Positions 25,828 through 38,221 of a stretch of 64,000 nucleotides of DNA are shown piece after piece. Where the stretch lies: NCBI RefSeq assembly GCF_006151805.1, contig NZ_VDDA01000013.1, forward strand, positions 1-64,000, written 5' to 3'. Below the pieces are notes generated by a model. That model saw only the letters and a list, made by a program, of their open reading frames with translations, was not told the DNA's origin and searched no databases. The first letter of the stretch is position 1, and every line of letters begins with the position of its first letter. Position numbers and translations under genes: made by a program. Source of the DNA: Methylobacterium terricola. GTDB lineage: Bacteria > Pseudomonadota > Alphaproteobacteria > Rhizobiales > Beijerinckiaceae.

Positions 25828-26253
25828 TCAGGCGGTCGCGACCCGGCGCCCGTGCGCGTCGATCACCCGCTCGCCGTCCTCCTTGACGACCGCGCCCTGC
25901 TGAGCCGGCAGCAGATCCAGCACCCGCTCGGAGGGACGGCACAGGCGCACGCCGCGCGGGCTCTCCACCAGCGGGCGCTCGAGCAGGATCGGATGGGCCG
26001 CGACGGCATCGAGCAATTGGTCGTCGCCGAGGCCCGGATCGTCGAGGCCGAGCTCGGCGAACGGAGTCCCCTTCCGGCGCAGCACGTCGCGCACGGAGAG
26101 GCCGGCCCGGTCGAGGAGCCGGCGCAGCATCGCCTGCGTCGGCGGCGTCTTCAGGTATGCGACGACGTGCGGCTCGATGCCGGCATTGCGGATCATCGCC
26201 AGCACGTTGCGCGACGTGCCGCAGGCCGGGTTGTGGTAGATGACGACGTCCAT
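25828..26253 (-). CDS. arsC: Arsenate reductase, glutaredoxin-dependent type
   Basis: The 141-residue thioredoxin-fold enzyme reduces arsenate to arsenite. The catalytic cysteine is in VIYHNPACGTSRN (about residue 11), followed by the conserved YLKTPPT segment and the RPLVE / GVRLCRPSE arginine region. Length and motifs match the ArsC family of E. coli plasmid R773. The ATG at 26253 starts the domain; in-frame codons upstream are not conserved-looking. The MFS gene follows after seven bases. No arsR, arsB or acr3 is adjacent. Confidence 0.92.
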   Translation of the reverse strand: MDVVIYHNPACGTSRNVLAMIRNAGIEPHVVAYLKTPPTQAMLRRLLDRAGLSVRDVLRRKGTPFAELGLDDPGLGDDQLLDAVAAHPILLERPLVESPRGVRLCRPSERVLDLLPAQQGAVVKEDGERVIDAHGRRVATA

Positions 26254-26504
26254 CGGGGCGGCCTCCGGGCGCGGGACCTCCCTCGAATCCCGCATCCTTT
26301 GCCAATCTCTAACGACTTCGCGGGACACTCGTCCACCGGGTCCGTCCGGGCTTGTGGAACATCCTCGGAATTCCCATCTAAGATGCTGATTTGCTTGGCC
26401 TTCCGCTTCTTCCGCTGGCACATGGCGCTGGTACGCGACGGCAAGATCGGCTAGAGCGGTTCCTGAATCTGTGAGCCCGCGCGGGCCGCGACGAGAGACA
26501 CACC

Positions 26505-29255
<2,751 letters not shown>

Positions 29256-29275
29256 GCGCTCCCCCCATCCTGGAT

Positions 29276-29312
29276 CCGGGCCGTCGCAGGGGGCGCTCCC
29301 CCGACGGCCCGG
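29276..29312 (+). terminator. Hairpin after gyrA
   Basis: An 11-bp inverted repeat (29276-29286 with 29302-29312) with a 15-base loop begins 20 bases past the gyrA stop. No T-run follows. Confidence 0.45.
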
Positions 29313-29451
29313 GAGCCACCGGTGAGGGGCTGACGCTTCCGAGAAAACCGCGCCCTTTCCCGGACGACTGCAGCGTCAGCGGACGGAGATCCGGGAAACG
29401 GGAAGTGGCTTGCGGCAGACGTGGTACGGCCGTCGCCGCCGAACGGCCCGC

Positions 29452-30699
29452 TCAGATCCGTACCGTCCGATCCCGCGCCGCCATCAAGCCGAATCCGATC
29501 GCCCCCAGGCACAGGGCCACGTAGAGCGCCGCTGGCCAGCCCCAGCCGCCGCTGACCTCGTGGACGAGGCCGACGAGGAACGGCCCGAGGGCCGCCCCGC
29601 AATAGCCGATGCCCTGCGCCATGGCCGAGAGCTCGGCGGCGGCGCGCGGGTCGCCGGCGCGCAGCACGATCAGCGTCAGGGCGAGGCCGAAGCAGCCGCC
29701 GAGACCGAGGCCCAGCAAGAGGGCGAAGCCCCAAGCGAGGGCGAGCGGCCCGACCAGGAGCCCGGTGAAGCCGACGAGCGGCAGCCCGACGACCAGCACC
29801 ACCCAGGGCCGCTGGTCCGGCCGGCGCGCCGCCAGCGTCGGCACCACCAGCGCCAGCACGCCTTGCGCCAGCGCCGAGATCGAGGCGACGAGACCGGCCG
29901 ACACGATGTCGAAGCCGCGGTCGACCAGGGCAGCGGGCAGCCAGCCGAACACGATGTAGGCGAGCGACGATTGCAGGCCCATGAAGGCGGTGACCTGCCA
30001 GGCCAGGGGATCGCGCCACACGGCCCCGCTCGGCCGCGCGGCGGTGCCGGAGGGCAGCGACCGGCTGCGGACGAAGGGCAGCCAGGCGACCGCGGCGACG
30101 AGGGCGGGGGCGGCCCACAGCATCAGGGCGCCCTCCCAGCCGAGGTCGAGGGCCCGGCGCGCCGGCACGGTGAAGCCGGCCCCGGCGGCGGCCCCGAGGC
30201 ACAGCAGCGCGGTGTAGAGCCCGGTCATCAGCCCGGCCCGCTCGGAAAAGTCGCGCTTGACGATGCCGGGCAGGATCACCCCGACGATCCCGATCGCCGC
30301 GGCGGCGATCACCGAGCCGAGGAACAGCAGCGGCACCCCGCCGAGGCCACGCACGACCAGCCCGAGGGCCAGCACCACCAGGGCCGCCAGCACGCCGGCA
30401 TCCGGTCCGATGCGCCGCACGAGCAGCGGCGCGAGGCGGCCGAACACCCCGAGGCACAGGACCGGCAGGGTGACCAGCGCGCCGGCGAGCGCTGCGGATA
30501 GACCGGTCTCGGCCCGGATCCCCGGCAGGAGCGGGCCGACGCTCGACAGGGCGGGCCGGAGATTGAAGGCGACGAGCATCAACCCGAAGCCGATCAGGGC
30601 CGGCGGAAAGCCGGCCGTCGCCCTCCCCGGCCGCGCGGCCCCGGCGCCCGGCTCCCGTTCGTTGGTCCGCACCCGCTCCTCCCCATCGCGCTGGCGCAC
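29452..30699 (-). CDS. MFS transporter, CynX/NimT type
   Basis: The 415-residue protein has about 12 transmembrane segments. The early segment (LMLVAFNLRPALSSVGPLLPGI) and the late region (ELSAMAQGIGYCGAALGPFLVGL) match the CynX/NimT branch of cyanate- or nitroimidazole-type MFS carriers. The substrate cannot be read from sequence. The start is a GTG at 30699; a second in-frame GTG at 30672 is possible, since the first 30 residues are charged. It is monocistronic, converging with gyrA. Confidence 0.82.
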   Translation of the reverse strand: MRQRDGEERVRTNEREPGAGAARPGRATAGFPPALIGFGLMLVAFNLRPALSSVGPLLPGIRAETGLSAALAGALVTLPVLCLGVFGRLAPLLVRRIGPDAGVLAALVVLALGLVVRGLGGVPLLFLGSVIAAAAIGIVGVILPGIVKRDFSERAGLMTGLYTALLCLGAAAGAGFTVPARRALDLGWEGALMLWAAPALVAAVAWLPFVRSRSLPSGTAARPSGAVWRDPLAWQVTAFMGLQSSLAYIVFGWLPAALVDRGFDIVSAGLVASISALAQGVLALVVPTLAARRPDQRPWVVLVVGLPLVGFTGLLVGPLALAWGFALLLGLGLGGCFGLALTLIVLRAGDPRAAAELSAMAQGIGYCGAALGPFLVGLVHEVSGGWGWPAALYVALCLGAIGFGLMAARDRTVRI

Positions 30700-30919
30700 G
30701 ATTCCGTCGCGCTCATGCCTGCGCGTTCGGAGGCGTCATAGCGACAAGGCGACGGCGGGAGCAGCGACACCTGTGCAACCCCGCATCCCGCGGGGAGACC
30801 GGTCATGCAGTTTGCGATTGATCGCTCGGCGATCGCTGCCGCGATGGGGAAACCACCGGCATTCGAGCGTCGCCCGGGCTGACGATCCGCGTCCCGGATG
30901 GACGCGACGGCAAAACGGC

Positions 30920-31345
30920 TCACTCCGTCGCGTCGGACGGGTCGGGACCAGTGCCGATCGCCTCGACGAGGCTGATGATGCGCCGGCGCACTTGGCCGTC
31001 GGTGATACGCTGGAAGGCGCGCACCAGTTGCAGATCCTGGCTGGTCCAGAACACGTCGGTGGCGGACACATCGGAGGTGGGCTCGGCCGCCGCCTCGTCG
31101 CCCCGCGTACCGTCCTGGCGTGGCGCCCCCTCGTAGAAGAAGTTCACCGGCACGCCCAGCATGTCGGCGATCTGGCGCAGCCGGCTCGCGCTGATCCGGT
31201 TGGTACCCTTCTCGTATTTCTGGATTTGCTGGAATGTCACGCCAAGGGCGTCACCCAGCTTCTCCTGGCTCACGCCGACGAGGAGGCGGCGGACGCGCAC
31301 ACGATGCCCGACATGACGATCGACAGGATCGGGGGCCTTCTTCAC
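30920..31345 (-). CDS. XRE-family transcriptional regulator coupled to lnt
   Basis: The 141-residue regulator has a helix-turn-helix at about 10-66 (RVRRLLVGVSQEKLGDALGV, QQIQKYEKGTNRISASRLRQ) and a hydrophobic VPVNFFYEG segment. A C-terminal helix (LQLVRAFQRITDGQVRRRI) follows. Closely similar XRE proteins follow lnt in many Rhizobiales. The GTG at 31345 overlaps the lnt stop as GTGA, which fixes the start against the longer in-frame form from 31411. Target genes are unknown. Confidence 0.88.
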   Translation of the reverse strand: MKKAPDPVDRHVGHRVRVRRLLVGVSQEKLGDALGVTFQQIQKYEKGTNRISASRLRQIADMLGVPVNFFYEGAPRQDGTRGDEAAAEPTSDVSATDVFWTSQDLQLVRAFQRITDGQVRRRIISLVEAIGTGPDPSDATE

Positions 31346-33042
31346 AACGACGCTCCGCGGGGCGGGGACGGCGCGCCACGATGTCGCGCGCCCAGGGCTA
31401 TCAACCCGCACAATAGGAGCATGGCAACGAAAAACAAATCACCGAATCGTACGTATTGCGTGGTTTCCCTAAGGTTTCTCGGCAGATTGCGGTCGAGCAC
31501 GCCCTCGACCCCGACCGACAACATGCCGGTCACCCGGCCGTAGGGATCGACCACCGCGCTGATCCCGGTATTGGCCGCCCGCACGAGAGGAATACCTTCC
31601 TCGACGGCGCGCAGGCGCGCCTGCGCGAAGTGCTGGCGCGGGCCGGGAGTATTGCCGAACCAGCCGTCATTGGTGACGTTGAGGAGCAAGCCCGGATGAG
31701 CGCGCCGCGAGGCGACGGCACCGGGGAAGATCGCCTCGTAGCAGATCGCGGGAGCGACCGGCGGCAGGCCCGGCACCGCCAGCGAGGGCCGCTCATGGGC
31801 TTCGCCCGGGGTGAACCCGCCCGGCACCGCCACGAACTGCTTGAGCCCGAGCGTGCGCAACACGGCATCGACCGGCTCCGGCAGGTACTCGCCGAACGGC
31901 ACGAGGTGGAGCTTGTCGTAGCGTCCGCCGACGAGGCCGTCCTGCCCGATCATCAGGATCGAATTGTAGAAGTGCAGCCGCTCGCCCGGCAGCGGCTCGT
32001 CGGCCCGGGCGGCGCCGGTGACCAGCAGCGTGCCGGGCGGGAGGGCGGAGCCGATCCGCCGCAGGGCCTGCGGATCGCGCTGGATCAGGAACGGGAACGA
32101 CGATTCCGGCCAGATCAGGTGGGTGACGTCGCGCAGGCTCTGCCGGTCCGGCGCGGTGGCGCTGTCGCTCAGGCCGAGATAGCGCTCGAGAATGCCCTCG
32201 CGGTTTCGCGGGTTGAAGCGGGCATCCTGCGGGATGTTGGCTTGGACGAGGCGCAGGCGCACACCGGGCACCTCCGGCATCGGGCCGGAGGGCAGCCTCA
32301 GGGCCCCGGCCAGGCCCAACGCCCCCAGGACCACGAGGGCGGCGAGCGGCGGGCCGATGCGCCGCCGCGTTCCGCCCGCATCGGCCAGGGTCGCGGGGGC
32401 CGCGCCGCACAGGACCGCCAGCACGGTGAGACCGTAGAGGCCGACCACCGAGGCCGCCTGCATCAGCCAGAGATTCTGGCCGAGCGCCATCCCGAGAGCG
32501 TTCCAGGGAAAGCCGGTGAACAGGTGGCCGCGCAGCCACTCGGCCCCGCTCAGACCGAAGGCCAGGGCGGCGATGCGGCCCGGACCCGGCGACCACAGCA
32601 GGCGGGCGGCGGCGAAGCCAGCGCCGTAGAACAGCCCGAGCACGGCCGGCAGGCCGAGCACCCCGAGCGGCATCAGCCAGGCGAACTGGTCGGCCTCGAC
32701 CAGGAAGGCGGCGCCGAGCCACCACAGGCTCGCCGTCAGGTAACCGAAGCCCCAGGCCCAGCCGATCAGGCCGGCGGCGAGCGCCGTGCCGGCGCGCCGG
32801 CCGAGGCGCGAGGAGGCGGTCGCCGCCCCGTCGAGCAGCCAGACCGCCGGCACCAGGGCGACGCAGAGGGCGGGCAGGAACCCGAAGGGCGGCATCGCCA
32901 GGGCCCCGCAGGCGCCGGCGAGCCAGGCGAGAGCCAGCCGCGTCCAGCCGGAGGTCAGGGCGATGCGGTGGGCGAGCGGCGCGAGGCCGAAGGTCGGCGC
33001 CGGGGCGGCGAGGGCCGCCCCGTTCGGGTCGATGTCGTGCAT
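31342..33042 (-). CDS. lnt: Apolipoprotein N-acyltransferase
   Basis: The 566-residue inner-membrane enzyme adds the third acyl chain to lipoproteins. The N-terminal half holds about six hydrophobic segments. The nitrilase-like periplasmic domain (about 250-510) has the catalytic triad regions LIWPESSFPF (Glu), DKLHLVPFGEYLP (Lys) and ICYEAIFPG (Cys). One more membrane helix lies at the end (VAMLLLCGLIALGA). It starts at the ATG at 33042, 48 bases after corC, and its stop overlaps the XRE start. Confidence 0.95.
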   Translation of the reverse strand: MHDIDPNGAALAAPAPTFGLAPLAHRIALTSGWTRLALAWLAGACGALAMPPFGFLPALCVALVPAVWLLDGAATASSRLGRRAGTALAAGLIGWAWGFGYLTASLWWLGAAFLVEADQFAWLMPLGVLGLPAVLGLFYGAGFAAARLLWSPGPGRIAALAFGLSGAEWLRGHLFTGFPWNALGMALGQNLWLMQAASVVGLYGLTVLAVLCGAAPATLADAGGTRRRIGPPLAALVVLGALGLAGALRLPSGPMPEVPGVRLRLVQANIPQDARFNPRNREGILERYLGLSDSATAPDRQSLRDVTHLIWPESSFPFLIQRDPQALRRIGSALPPGTLLVTGAARADEPLPGERLHFYNSILMIGQDGLVGGRYDKLHLVPFGEYLPEPVDAVLRTLGLKQFVAVPGGFTPGEAHERPSLAVPGLPPVAPAICYEAIFPGAVASRRAHPGLLLNVTNDGWFGNTPGPRQHFAQARLRAVEEGIPLVRAANTGISAVVDPYGRVTGMLSVGVEGVLDRNLPRNLRETTQYVRFGDLFFVAMLLLCGLIALGARHRGAPSPPRGASL

Positions 33043-33090
33043 GGGGCGGGCTCGCGGGGCGGCGTCGTGCGCGACGCCGCGGAATGAGGA

Positions 33091-34131
33091 TCAGGCGGCG
33101 GTCTCGGTCCGCAGGCCGGCCTCGCCCTCAGGGGACGGCAGGGCCAGCGGCGTCTCCGGGCCGGTGAGCCGGGCCAGGCCGCGATGCATCCGCAGGCGCT
33201 TGATGCGCCGCGGATCGGCGTCCAGCACCTCGACCTCGAAATCGCCCGGCACGGCGATGACCTCGCCGCGGGCCGGGACGCGGCCGGCGATGGTGACGAT
33301 CAGGCCGCCGAGGGTATCGATCTCCTCGGCCGCCTCCCCCACCGCCGCCGCGAGATCGACCCCGGTCGCCTCGGCGACGTCGTCGAGGCTGGCGCGGGCA
33401 TCGGCGACGAAGATCTCGCTCTCGCCGTCGACCTTGAGGACGCGGTGGCCCTCGGCCTCGTCGTGCTCGTCCTCGATGTCGCCGACCACCACCTCGATCA
33501 GGTCTTCGATCGAGATCAGGCCGTCGGTGCCGCCATACTCGTCGATGACGAGGGCCATGTGGGTGCGGCTCGCCTGCATCCGGGCGAGCAGGTCGATCGC
33601 CGGCATCGAGGGCGGCACGAACAGCACCGGGCGCAGGATGCGGGTGGTGGCGAGCGTCTCGGTGAGGTCGACCCCGGCGAGGTCGGGCAGGCGGTCGCCG
33701 CCGGCCTCGGCCCGGTTCGCCATGTAGTCGACGAAGTCGCGGATGTGGACCATGCCGCGGGGATCGTCGAGGCTGTCGCCATAGACCGGCAGGCGGGAAT
33801 GGCCGGCGCCGCGGAACACCTTGAGCAGGTCGCCGAGCGCGGTCTCGATCGAGACCGCCACGACGTCGGCCCGGGGGATCATCACATCGTCGACCCGCAC
33901 CCGGTGGAGGCTCAGCACGTTCTTGAGCATCGCCTGCTCGACCGGGGAGACGGCATGGTCGCCGTTCTGCATCTCGGCGAGGGCGTCCGAGAGGCCGTCG
34001 CGCTGGGCGTCGCGGGCTTTCAGGTGGAAGATGCTGAGGAGGCGATCATACCAGGGTTCGCGCCCGGGACTGTCGTCCTCCGTAATCGCCTGCGCGGTCG
34101 CGGCGGCGCTGCGACTTCGATCGTTGCTCAT
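33091..34131 (-). CDS. corC: CorC/TlyC-type CBS-domain protein
   Basis: The 346-residue cytoplasmic protein has two CBS domains (about 80-205; VDDVMIPRADVVAV, DFVDYMAN, ALVIDEYGGTDGLISIEDLIE) and a C-terminal CorC/HlyC transporter-associated domain (about 225-315; IDTLGGLIVTIAGRVP). It is linked to Mg/Co efflux or, as YbeX, to ribosome-related stress in other bacteria. Position between ybeY and lnt is the classical order. It starts at the ATG at 34131. Confidence 0.92.
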   Translation of the reverse strand: MSNDRSRSAAATAQAITEDDSPGREPWYDRLLSIFHLKARDAQRDGLSDALAEMQNGDHAVSPVEQAMLKNVLSLHRVRVDDVMIPRADVVAVSIETALGDLLKVFRGAGHSRLPVYGDSLDDPRGMVHIRDFVDYMANRAEAGGDRLPDLAGVDLTETLATTRILRPVLFVPPSMPAIDLLARMQASRTHMALVIDEYGGTDGLISIEDLIEVVVGDIEDEHDEAEGHRVLKVDGESEIFVADARASLDDVAEATGVDLAAAVGEAAEEIDTLGGLIVTIAGRVPARGEVIAVPGDFEVEVLDADPRRIKRLRMHRGLARLTGPETPLALPSPEGEAGLRTETAA

Positions 34132-34164
34132 GTCTCTCGCGTCTGGGGTGAGTGCGTCCGCGGC

Positions 34165-34656
34165 TCAACCGGCCGCGTCGCCGTACGGGTCCGGCACGCC
34201 GAGGCGCCGCAGGGCCGCGACCTCCAACGCCTCCATGGCGTCGGCCTCGGCGTCGCCGAGCTCGTGGTCGTGACCGAGGAGGTGCAGCGTGCCATGAACC
34301 ACGAGGTGGGCGAGGTGGTGGTCGAGGGGCTTGGACTGCTCGCCACTCTCGCGCAGGAGTGTGTCATAGGCAAGAACGACGTCGCCGAGCAGGCGCGGCC
34401 CGCCGCCATGCGGCTGCTCGTTGGGGAACGACAGCACGTTGGTCGGCTTGTCCTTGCCCCGCCAGGTGCGGTTCAGCTCCTGCACCGCCGGATCGTCGGT
34501 CAGCACGATGCTGATCTCGATCGGGCCGCCGGGCGGCACGATGGCGAGCGCCGCCTCGACCGCCTCAGCGACGAAGGCCTCGAGATCGGGCGCGACCTCC
34601 TCCCAACGGGGATCCTCGACCGCGACGTCGATCTCGTGGGTCTCGGGCCGGCTCAC
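34165..34656 (-). CDS. ybeY: Endoribonuclease YbeY
   Basis: The 163-residue metalloprotein matures 16S rRNA ends and takes part in ribosome quality control. The zinc motif H-x3-H-x5-H is seen in VHGTLHLLGHDHE, and the RGKDKPTNVLSFPNE segment is typical. The GTG at 34656 overlaps the phoH stop as GTGA, so translation is coupled. Confidence 0.95.
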   Translation of the reverse strand: MSRPETHEIDVAVEDPRWEEVAPDLEAFVAEAVEAALAIVPPGGPIEISIVLTDDPAVQELNRTWRGKDKPTNVLSFPNEQPHGGGPRLLGDVVLAYDTLLRESGEQSKPLDHHLAHLVVHGTLHLLGHDHELGDAEADAMEALEVAALRRLGVPDPYGDAAG

Positions 34657-35795
34657 GGCAGCGGCCCCCGGCGCGGCGGGAACGGGCGCTGCGGCGGCTC
34701 GTCCCGGTTCTCCTGCGCGTCGGCCTCGTAGGCCGTGACGATCCGGCGCACCAGGTCGTGGCGGACCACGTCGACATCCCGGAAGGTGACCCGCCCGACG
34801 CCCTCGACGCCGTCGAGGATCCGCACCGCCTCGACGAGGCCCGACTTCTGGCCCGGCGGCAGGTCGATCTGGCTCGGATCACCGGTGATGATCATCCGCG
34901 AGTTCTCGCCGAGCCGGGTGAGGAACATCTTCATCTGCATCGAGGTGGTGTTCTGCGCCTCGTCGAGGAGCACCACCGCGTTGGTGAGCGTGCGGCCGCG
35001 CATGAAGGCGAGCGGCGCGATCTCGATCATGCCGGTCTGCAGCCCGCGATCGACGTGGCGTGCCTCCATGAAGTCGTAGAGCGCATCGTAGATCGGCCGC
35101 AGGTACGGATCGACCTTCTCGCGCATGTCGCCGGGCAGGAAGCCCAGGCGCTCGCCGGCCTCGACCGCCGGGCGCGACAGGATCAGCCGCTCGGCATGGC
35201 CCTGCTCCAGGAGCGAGACGGCGTAGCCGACGGCGAGCCAGGTCTTGCCGGTGCCGGCCGGCCCCTCGGCGAAGACCAGCTCGTGGGCGCGCAAGGCCCG
35301 GATATAGGCGTCCTGCGCCGCATTGCGGGCCCGCACGGCGCCGCGGCGGCGGGTGGCGATCTGGTCGAAGGACGGCCGCTCGCCGTCGGCCGGGGCCTCG
35401 GCGGGCGAGAACAGGTTGCCCTGGAGCGACGATTCCTGGATCACCCCGTCGACGTCGCCGAGGGTCAGCGGCGTGCCGCCGCCGTCGCGGACGCGGGCAT
35501 AGAGCAGCTCCAGCACCCGGCGCGCCCGCTCGGTCGAATCGGGCGGGCCCTTGACCACGACGTGGTTGCCGAGCGCGGTCGCCACCACGCCGAGGCGCCG
35601 CTCCAGATGGGCGATGTTCTGGTCGTACTGGCCGAAGACCAGGCTCGCCAGCCGGTTGTCGTCGAAGGTCAGGGCGATCTCGGCGGCCTCGCTCAGGCCC
35701 GCCACCGCCCGCGGCGCCAATTCACGCTCGCGCGCCTCGCGTCCCTTCGGCCCGCGGCCGCCCGGCTCTCCCATCGGCATCCTGTCGTTCCTCAC
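34653..35795 (-). CDS. ybeZ: PhoH-like ATPase (YbeZ)
   Basis: The 380-residue P-loop ATPase is the YbeY partner. A KH-like N-terminal region (about 35-115) precedes the PhoH domain. Walker A is in EGPAGTGKTWLAVGYA, Walker B in VVLLDEAQNT, and ITGDPSQIDLP is present. The GTG at 35795 overlaps the miaB stop as GTGA, which supports this start over the ATGs 15 and 21 bases further in. Confidence 0.93.
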   Translation of the reverse strand: MRNDRMPMGEPGGRGPKGREARERELAPRAVAGLSEAAEIALTFDDNRLASLVFGQYDQNIAHLERRLGVVATALGNHVVVKGPPDSTERARRVLELLYARVRDGGGTPLTLGDVDGVIQESSLQGNLFSPAEAPADGERPSFDQIATRRRGAVRARNAAQDAYIRALRAHELVFAEGPAGTGKTWLAVGYAVSLLEQGHAERLILSRPAVEAGERLGFLPGDMREKVDPYLRPIYDALYDFMEARHVDRGLQTGMIEIAPLAFMRGRTLTNAVVLLDEAQNTTSMQMKMFLTRLGENSRMIITGDPSQIDLPPGQKSGLVEAVRILDGVEGVGRVTFRDVDVVRHDLVRRIVTAYEADAQENRDEPPQRPFPPRRGPLP

Positions 35796-37135
35796 GCGGC
35801 CGCCCCGATCGCGGGCTCCACCGCCTCGCCGAACAGGCTGTTCGAGCCGGCCCGGGTGATCCGCACGGGGACCACGCTGCCGATCGACGCGACGTCGCCC
35901 TCGATCTGCACCGCCTGGAGATAGGGCGACTTGCCGGCGACCTGGCCCGGATGGCGCCCGGCCTTCTCGATCAGCACCGGCACGGTGCGGCCCACCGTGG
36001 CGTGGTTGAAATCCTGGCGCTGGCGCTCCAGCAGGGCCTGCAGCTCGGCGAGCCGCGCGCTCTTCACCGCCTCCGGCACCGCGTCGGCGCTGTCGGCCGC
36101 CGGGGTTCCGGGGCGCGGGCTGTACTTGAACGAGAAGGCGCTGGCGAAGCCGATATCGGCGATCAGCCGCATCGTCTCGGCGTGGTCGGCATCGGTCTCG
36201 CCCGGGAAGCCGACGATGAAGTCGGAGGAGAGCGCGATGTCGGGACGGGCGGCCCGCACCCGGGCGATCAGCCGGCGATAGGTGTCGGAATCGTGCTTGC
36301 GGTTCATCGCGTGCAGGATCCGGTCGGAGCCCGACTGCACCGGCAGGTGCAGGTAGGGCATCAGCGCCGGCAGGTCGCGATGAGCCGCGACCAGCGCCTC
36401 GTCCATGTCGCGCGGATGGCTGGTGGTGTAGCGCAGGCGCAGCACGCCCGGGATCGCAGCGACGCGGTGAAGCAGCTCTCCGAGAGTCCAGTCGCGCCCG
36501 TCGGGCCCGGGGCCGTGGAAGGCGTTGACGTTCTGGCCGATCAGGGTCAGCTCGCGGGCGCCGGCGGCAGCCAGGCGCTCGGCCTCGGCGACGATCTTCG
36601 CGACCGGGCGGGAGACCTCGGCGCCGCGGGTATAGGGCACGACGCAGAAGGCGCAGAACTTGTCGCAGCCCTCCTGCACGGTGAGGAAGGCCGAGACGCC
36701 CGGGGTACGCCGGGCCGGCAGGTGATCGAACTTGTCCTCGATCGGGAACTCGGTGTCGACGACGCGGCCGTCCTTGGAGGCGGCCAGCAATTGCGGCAGG
36801 CGGTGGTAGCTCTGCGGGCCCACCACCACGTCGACGCCCGGGGCGCGGTGGAGGATCTCGCGGCCTTCGGCCTGCGCGACGCAGCCCGCCACCACCACGG
36901 TGGTGTCCCGGCCGACCTCGGCGCGCTCACCCTTCAGCACGCGCAGGCGGCCGAGCTCGGAATAGACTTTCTCCGCCGCCTTCTCGCGGATGTGGCAGGT
37001 GTTGAGGACGACGACGTCGGCCTCCTCCACGGTGCCGGTCTCGACGAAACCCTCGCGGCCGAGGAGGTCGACCATGCGCGAGGCGTCGTAGACGTTCATC
37101 TGGCAGCCGTAGGATTTGACGAACGCTTTCTTCAA
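35792..37135 (-). CDS. miaB: tRNA-2-methylthio-N6-isopentenyladenosine synthase
   Basis: The 447-residue radical-SAM methylthiotransferase modifies A37 of tRNA. The N-terminal cluster cysteines lie in YGCQMNVYD, LNTCHIREKA and AGCVAQAEG. The radical SAM CxxxCxxC is in GCDKFCAFCVVPYTRG, and a C-terminal TRAM domain begins near 375. The start is a TTG at 37135, which opens directly on KKAFVKSYG. The stop overlaps the phoH-like gene. Confidence 0.96.
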   Translation of the reverse strand: MKKAFVKSYGCQMNVYDASRMVDLLGREGFVETGTVEEADVVVLNTCHIREKAAEKVYSELGRLRVLKGERAEVGRDTTVVVAGCVAQAEGREILHRAPGVDVVVGPQSYHRLPQLLAASKDGRVVDTEFPIEDKFDHLPARRTPGVSAFLTVQEGCDKFCAFCVVPYTRGAEVSRPVAKIVAEAERLAAAGARELTLIGQNVNAFHGPGPDGRDWTLGELLHRVAAIPGVLRLRYTTSHPRDMDEALVAAHRDLPALMPYLHLPVQSGSDRILHAMNRKHDSDTYRRLIARVRAARPDIALSSDFIVGFPGETDADHAETMRLIADIGFASAFSFKYSPRPGTPAADSADAVPEAVKSARLAELQALLERQRQDFNHATVGRTVPVLIEKAGRHPGQVAGKSPYLQAVQIEGDVASIGSVVPVRITRAGSNSLFGEAVEPAIGAAA

Positions 37136-37242
37136 CGAACCGGCCCTGCCAGAGAGATCACGGGGAGATCGAGATCACAGAGAGATCGAGATCATGGGGA
37201 TGAACGGATGCGGCGGCCCGTGGGCGAGCCGTGTCCCTTCAT

Positions 37243-38118
37243 TTAAGCCGTCGCGGCCGGAATGAGAATAGGCGGCGCTGCGACGACCGGGGCATCGGCG
37301 CGCGGCATCTCGGGCGCAGGCGCCGGCGGGCGGCCGGTCACCGCTTCCTGCAGGGCGCGGCGCACCGCGGCCTCGGCGAGCGCCGTCGCGGCCTTGCGGT
37401 CGGTGCCGGCCGCGAACACGATCGGCTCGCCCCAGGTCACCGCCACGTCGATCGGGCCGCGCGCGAAGAACAGCTTGACGCTGGGGCCGAGCTCCATGTC
37501 GCCGTACCAGGCGATGTCCGGCCGCTCGGCCCGGGTCAGCGGCAGGCCGTGGCGGCGCGTATAGGCGATGCAGAGCGGCTGCAGCCGGACCCGGTCGAGC
37601 CCGCCGTCGGTGATGGCGGCCCGGGCGGCGCCGACCAGAGAGGTGCGGAACGGCAGCAGCCGGGTGCCGTCCCCCGTCGTGCCTTCGGCGAACAGCACGA
37701 TCAGGTCTCCGGCGCGCAGGCGCCGGCTCATCTCGGTATTGACCACCGCGGTGTGGCGCTTGCGGCCTCTGTCGATGAACACCGTGCGCTGAAGCCGGGC
37801 GAGGGTCCCGATCACCGGCCAGCCGGCGATCTCGGATTTCGCCACGAAGGAGAGCGGCCGCAACGCCCCGAGGACCGGGATGTCGAGCCAGGAGATGTGG
37901 TTGGCGATGACGAGCGCCGCCTCGCCCGGGGCCGGCGGGGTGCCGGTCACGGTGATCCGCACCTGGAACAGGCGCAGGAAGACCCGGTGCAGCCAGGCCG
38001 GCGCCTGGCCGGCGAGCGCCCCGCGCCCGAGGTTGAGCGCGAGCCAGTGCGGCCCGGCGAGGAGCAGGAAGGTCAGGGCATAGGCGAGGAGCCGCAGGCC
38101 GGCGACGAGGTACGTCAT
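37243..38118 (-). CDS. plsC: 1-acyl-sn-glycerol-3-phosphate acyltransferase
   Basis: The 291-residue membrane-associated enzyme makes phosphatidic acid. One N-terminal hydrophobic segment (LRLLAYALTFLLLAGPHWLAL) precedes the catalytic NHISWLD motif (NHx4D) and the substrate motif FAEGTT. A low-complexity Pro/Ala tail ends the protein. The ATG at 38118 is chosen; the in-frame start at 38175 adds a charged leader. It is in the same direction as rimI and miaB but separated from each by about 100 bases. Confidence 0.9.
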   Translation of the reverse strand: MTYLVAGLRLLAYALTFLLLAGPHWLALNLGRGALAGQAPAWLHRVFLRLFQVRITVTGTPPAPGEAALVIANHISWLDIPVLGALRPLSFVAKSEIAGWPVIGTLARLQRTVFIDRGRKRHTAVVNTEMSRRLRAGDLIVLFAEGTTGDGTRLLPFRTSLVGAARAAITDGGLDRVRLQPLCIAYTRRHGLPLTRAERPDIAWYGDMELGPSVKLFFARGPIDVAVTWGEPIVFAAGTDRKAATALAEAAVRRALQEAVTGRPPAPAPEMPRADAPVVAAPPILIPAATA

Positions 38119-38221
38119 GATTCGGTCGGCGGCGCGGGCTCGGGCGATTCCGGGGGGAGCGCGGCCGCATACCAAGTCCGGCCCGGGCCGTCCACAACCG
38201 AGACCGCGATCGCGAGGCCCC

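Noticed and set aside
26383..26454. A 23-codon plus-strand frame ahead of gyrA
   Set aside because: It is too short, with no ribosome-binding site, and is not clearly linked to gyrA; it could be chance.
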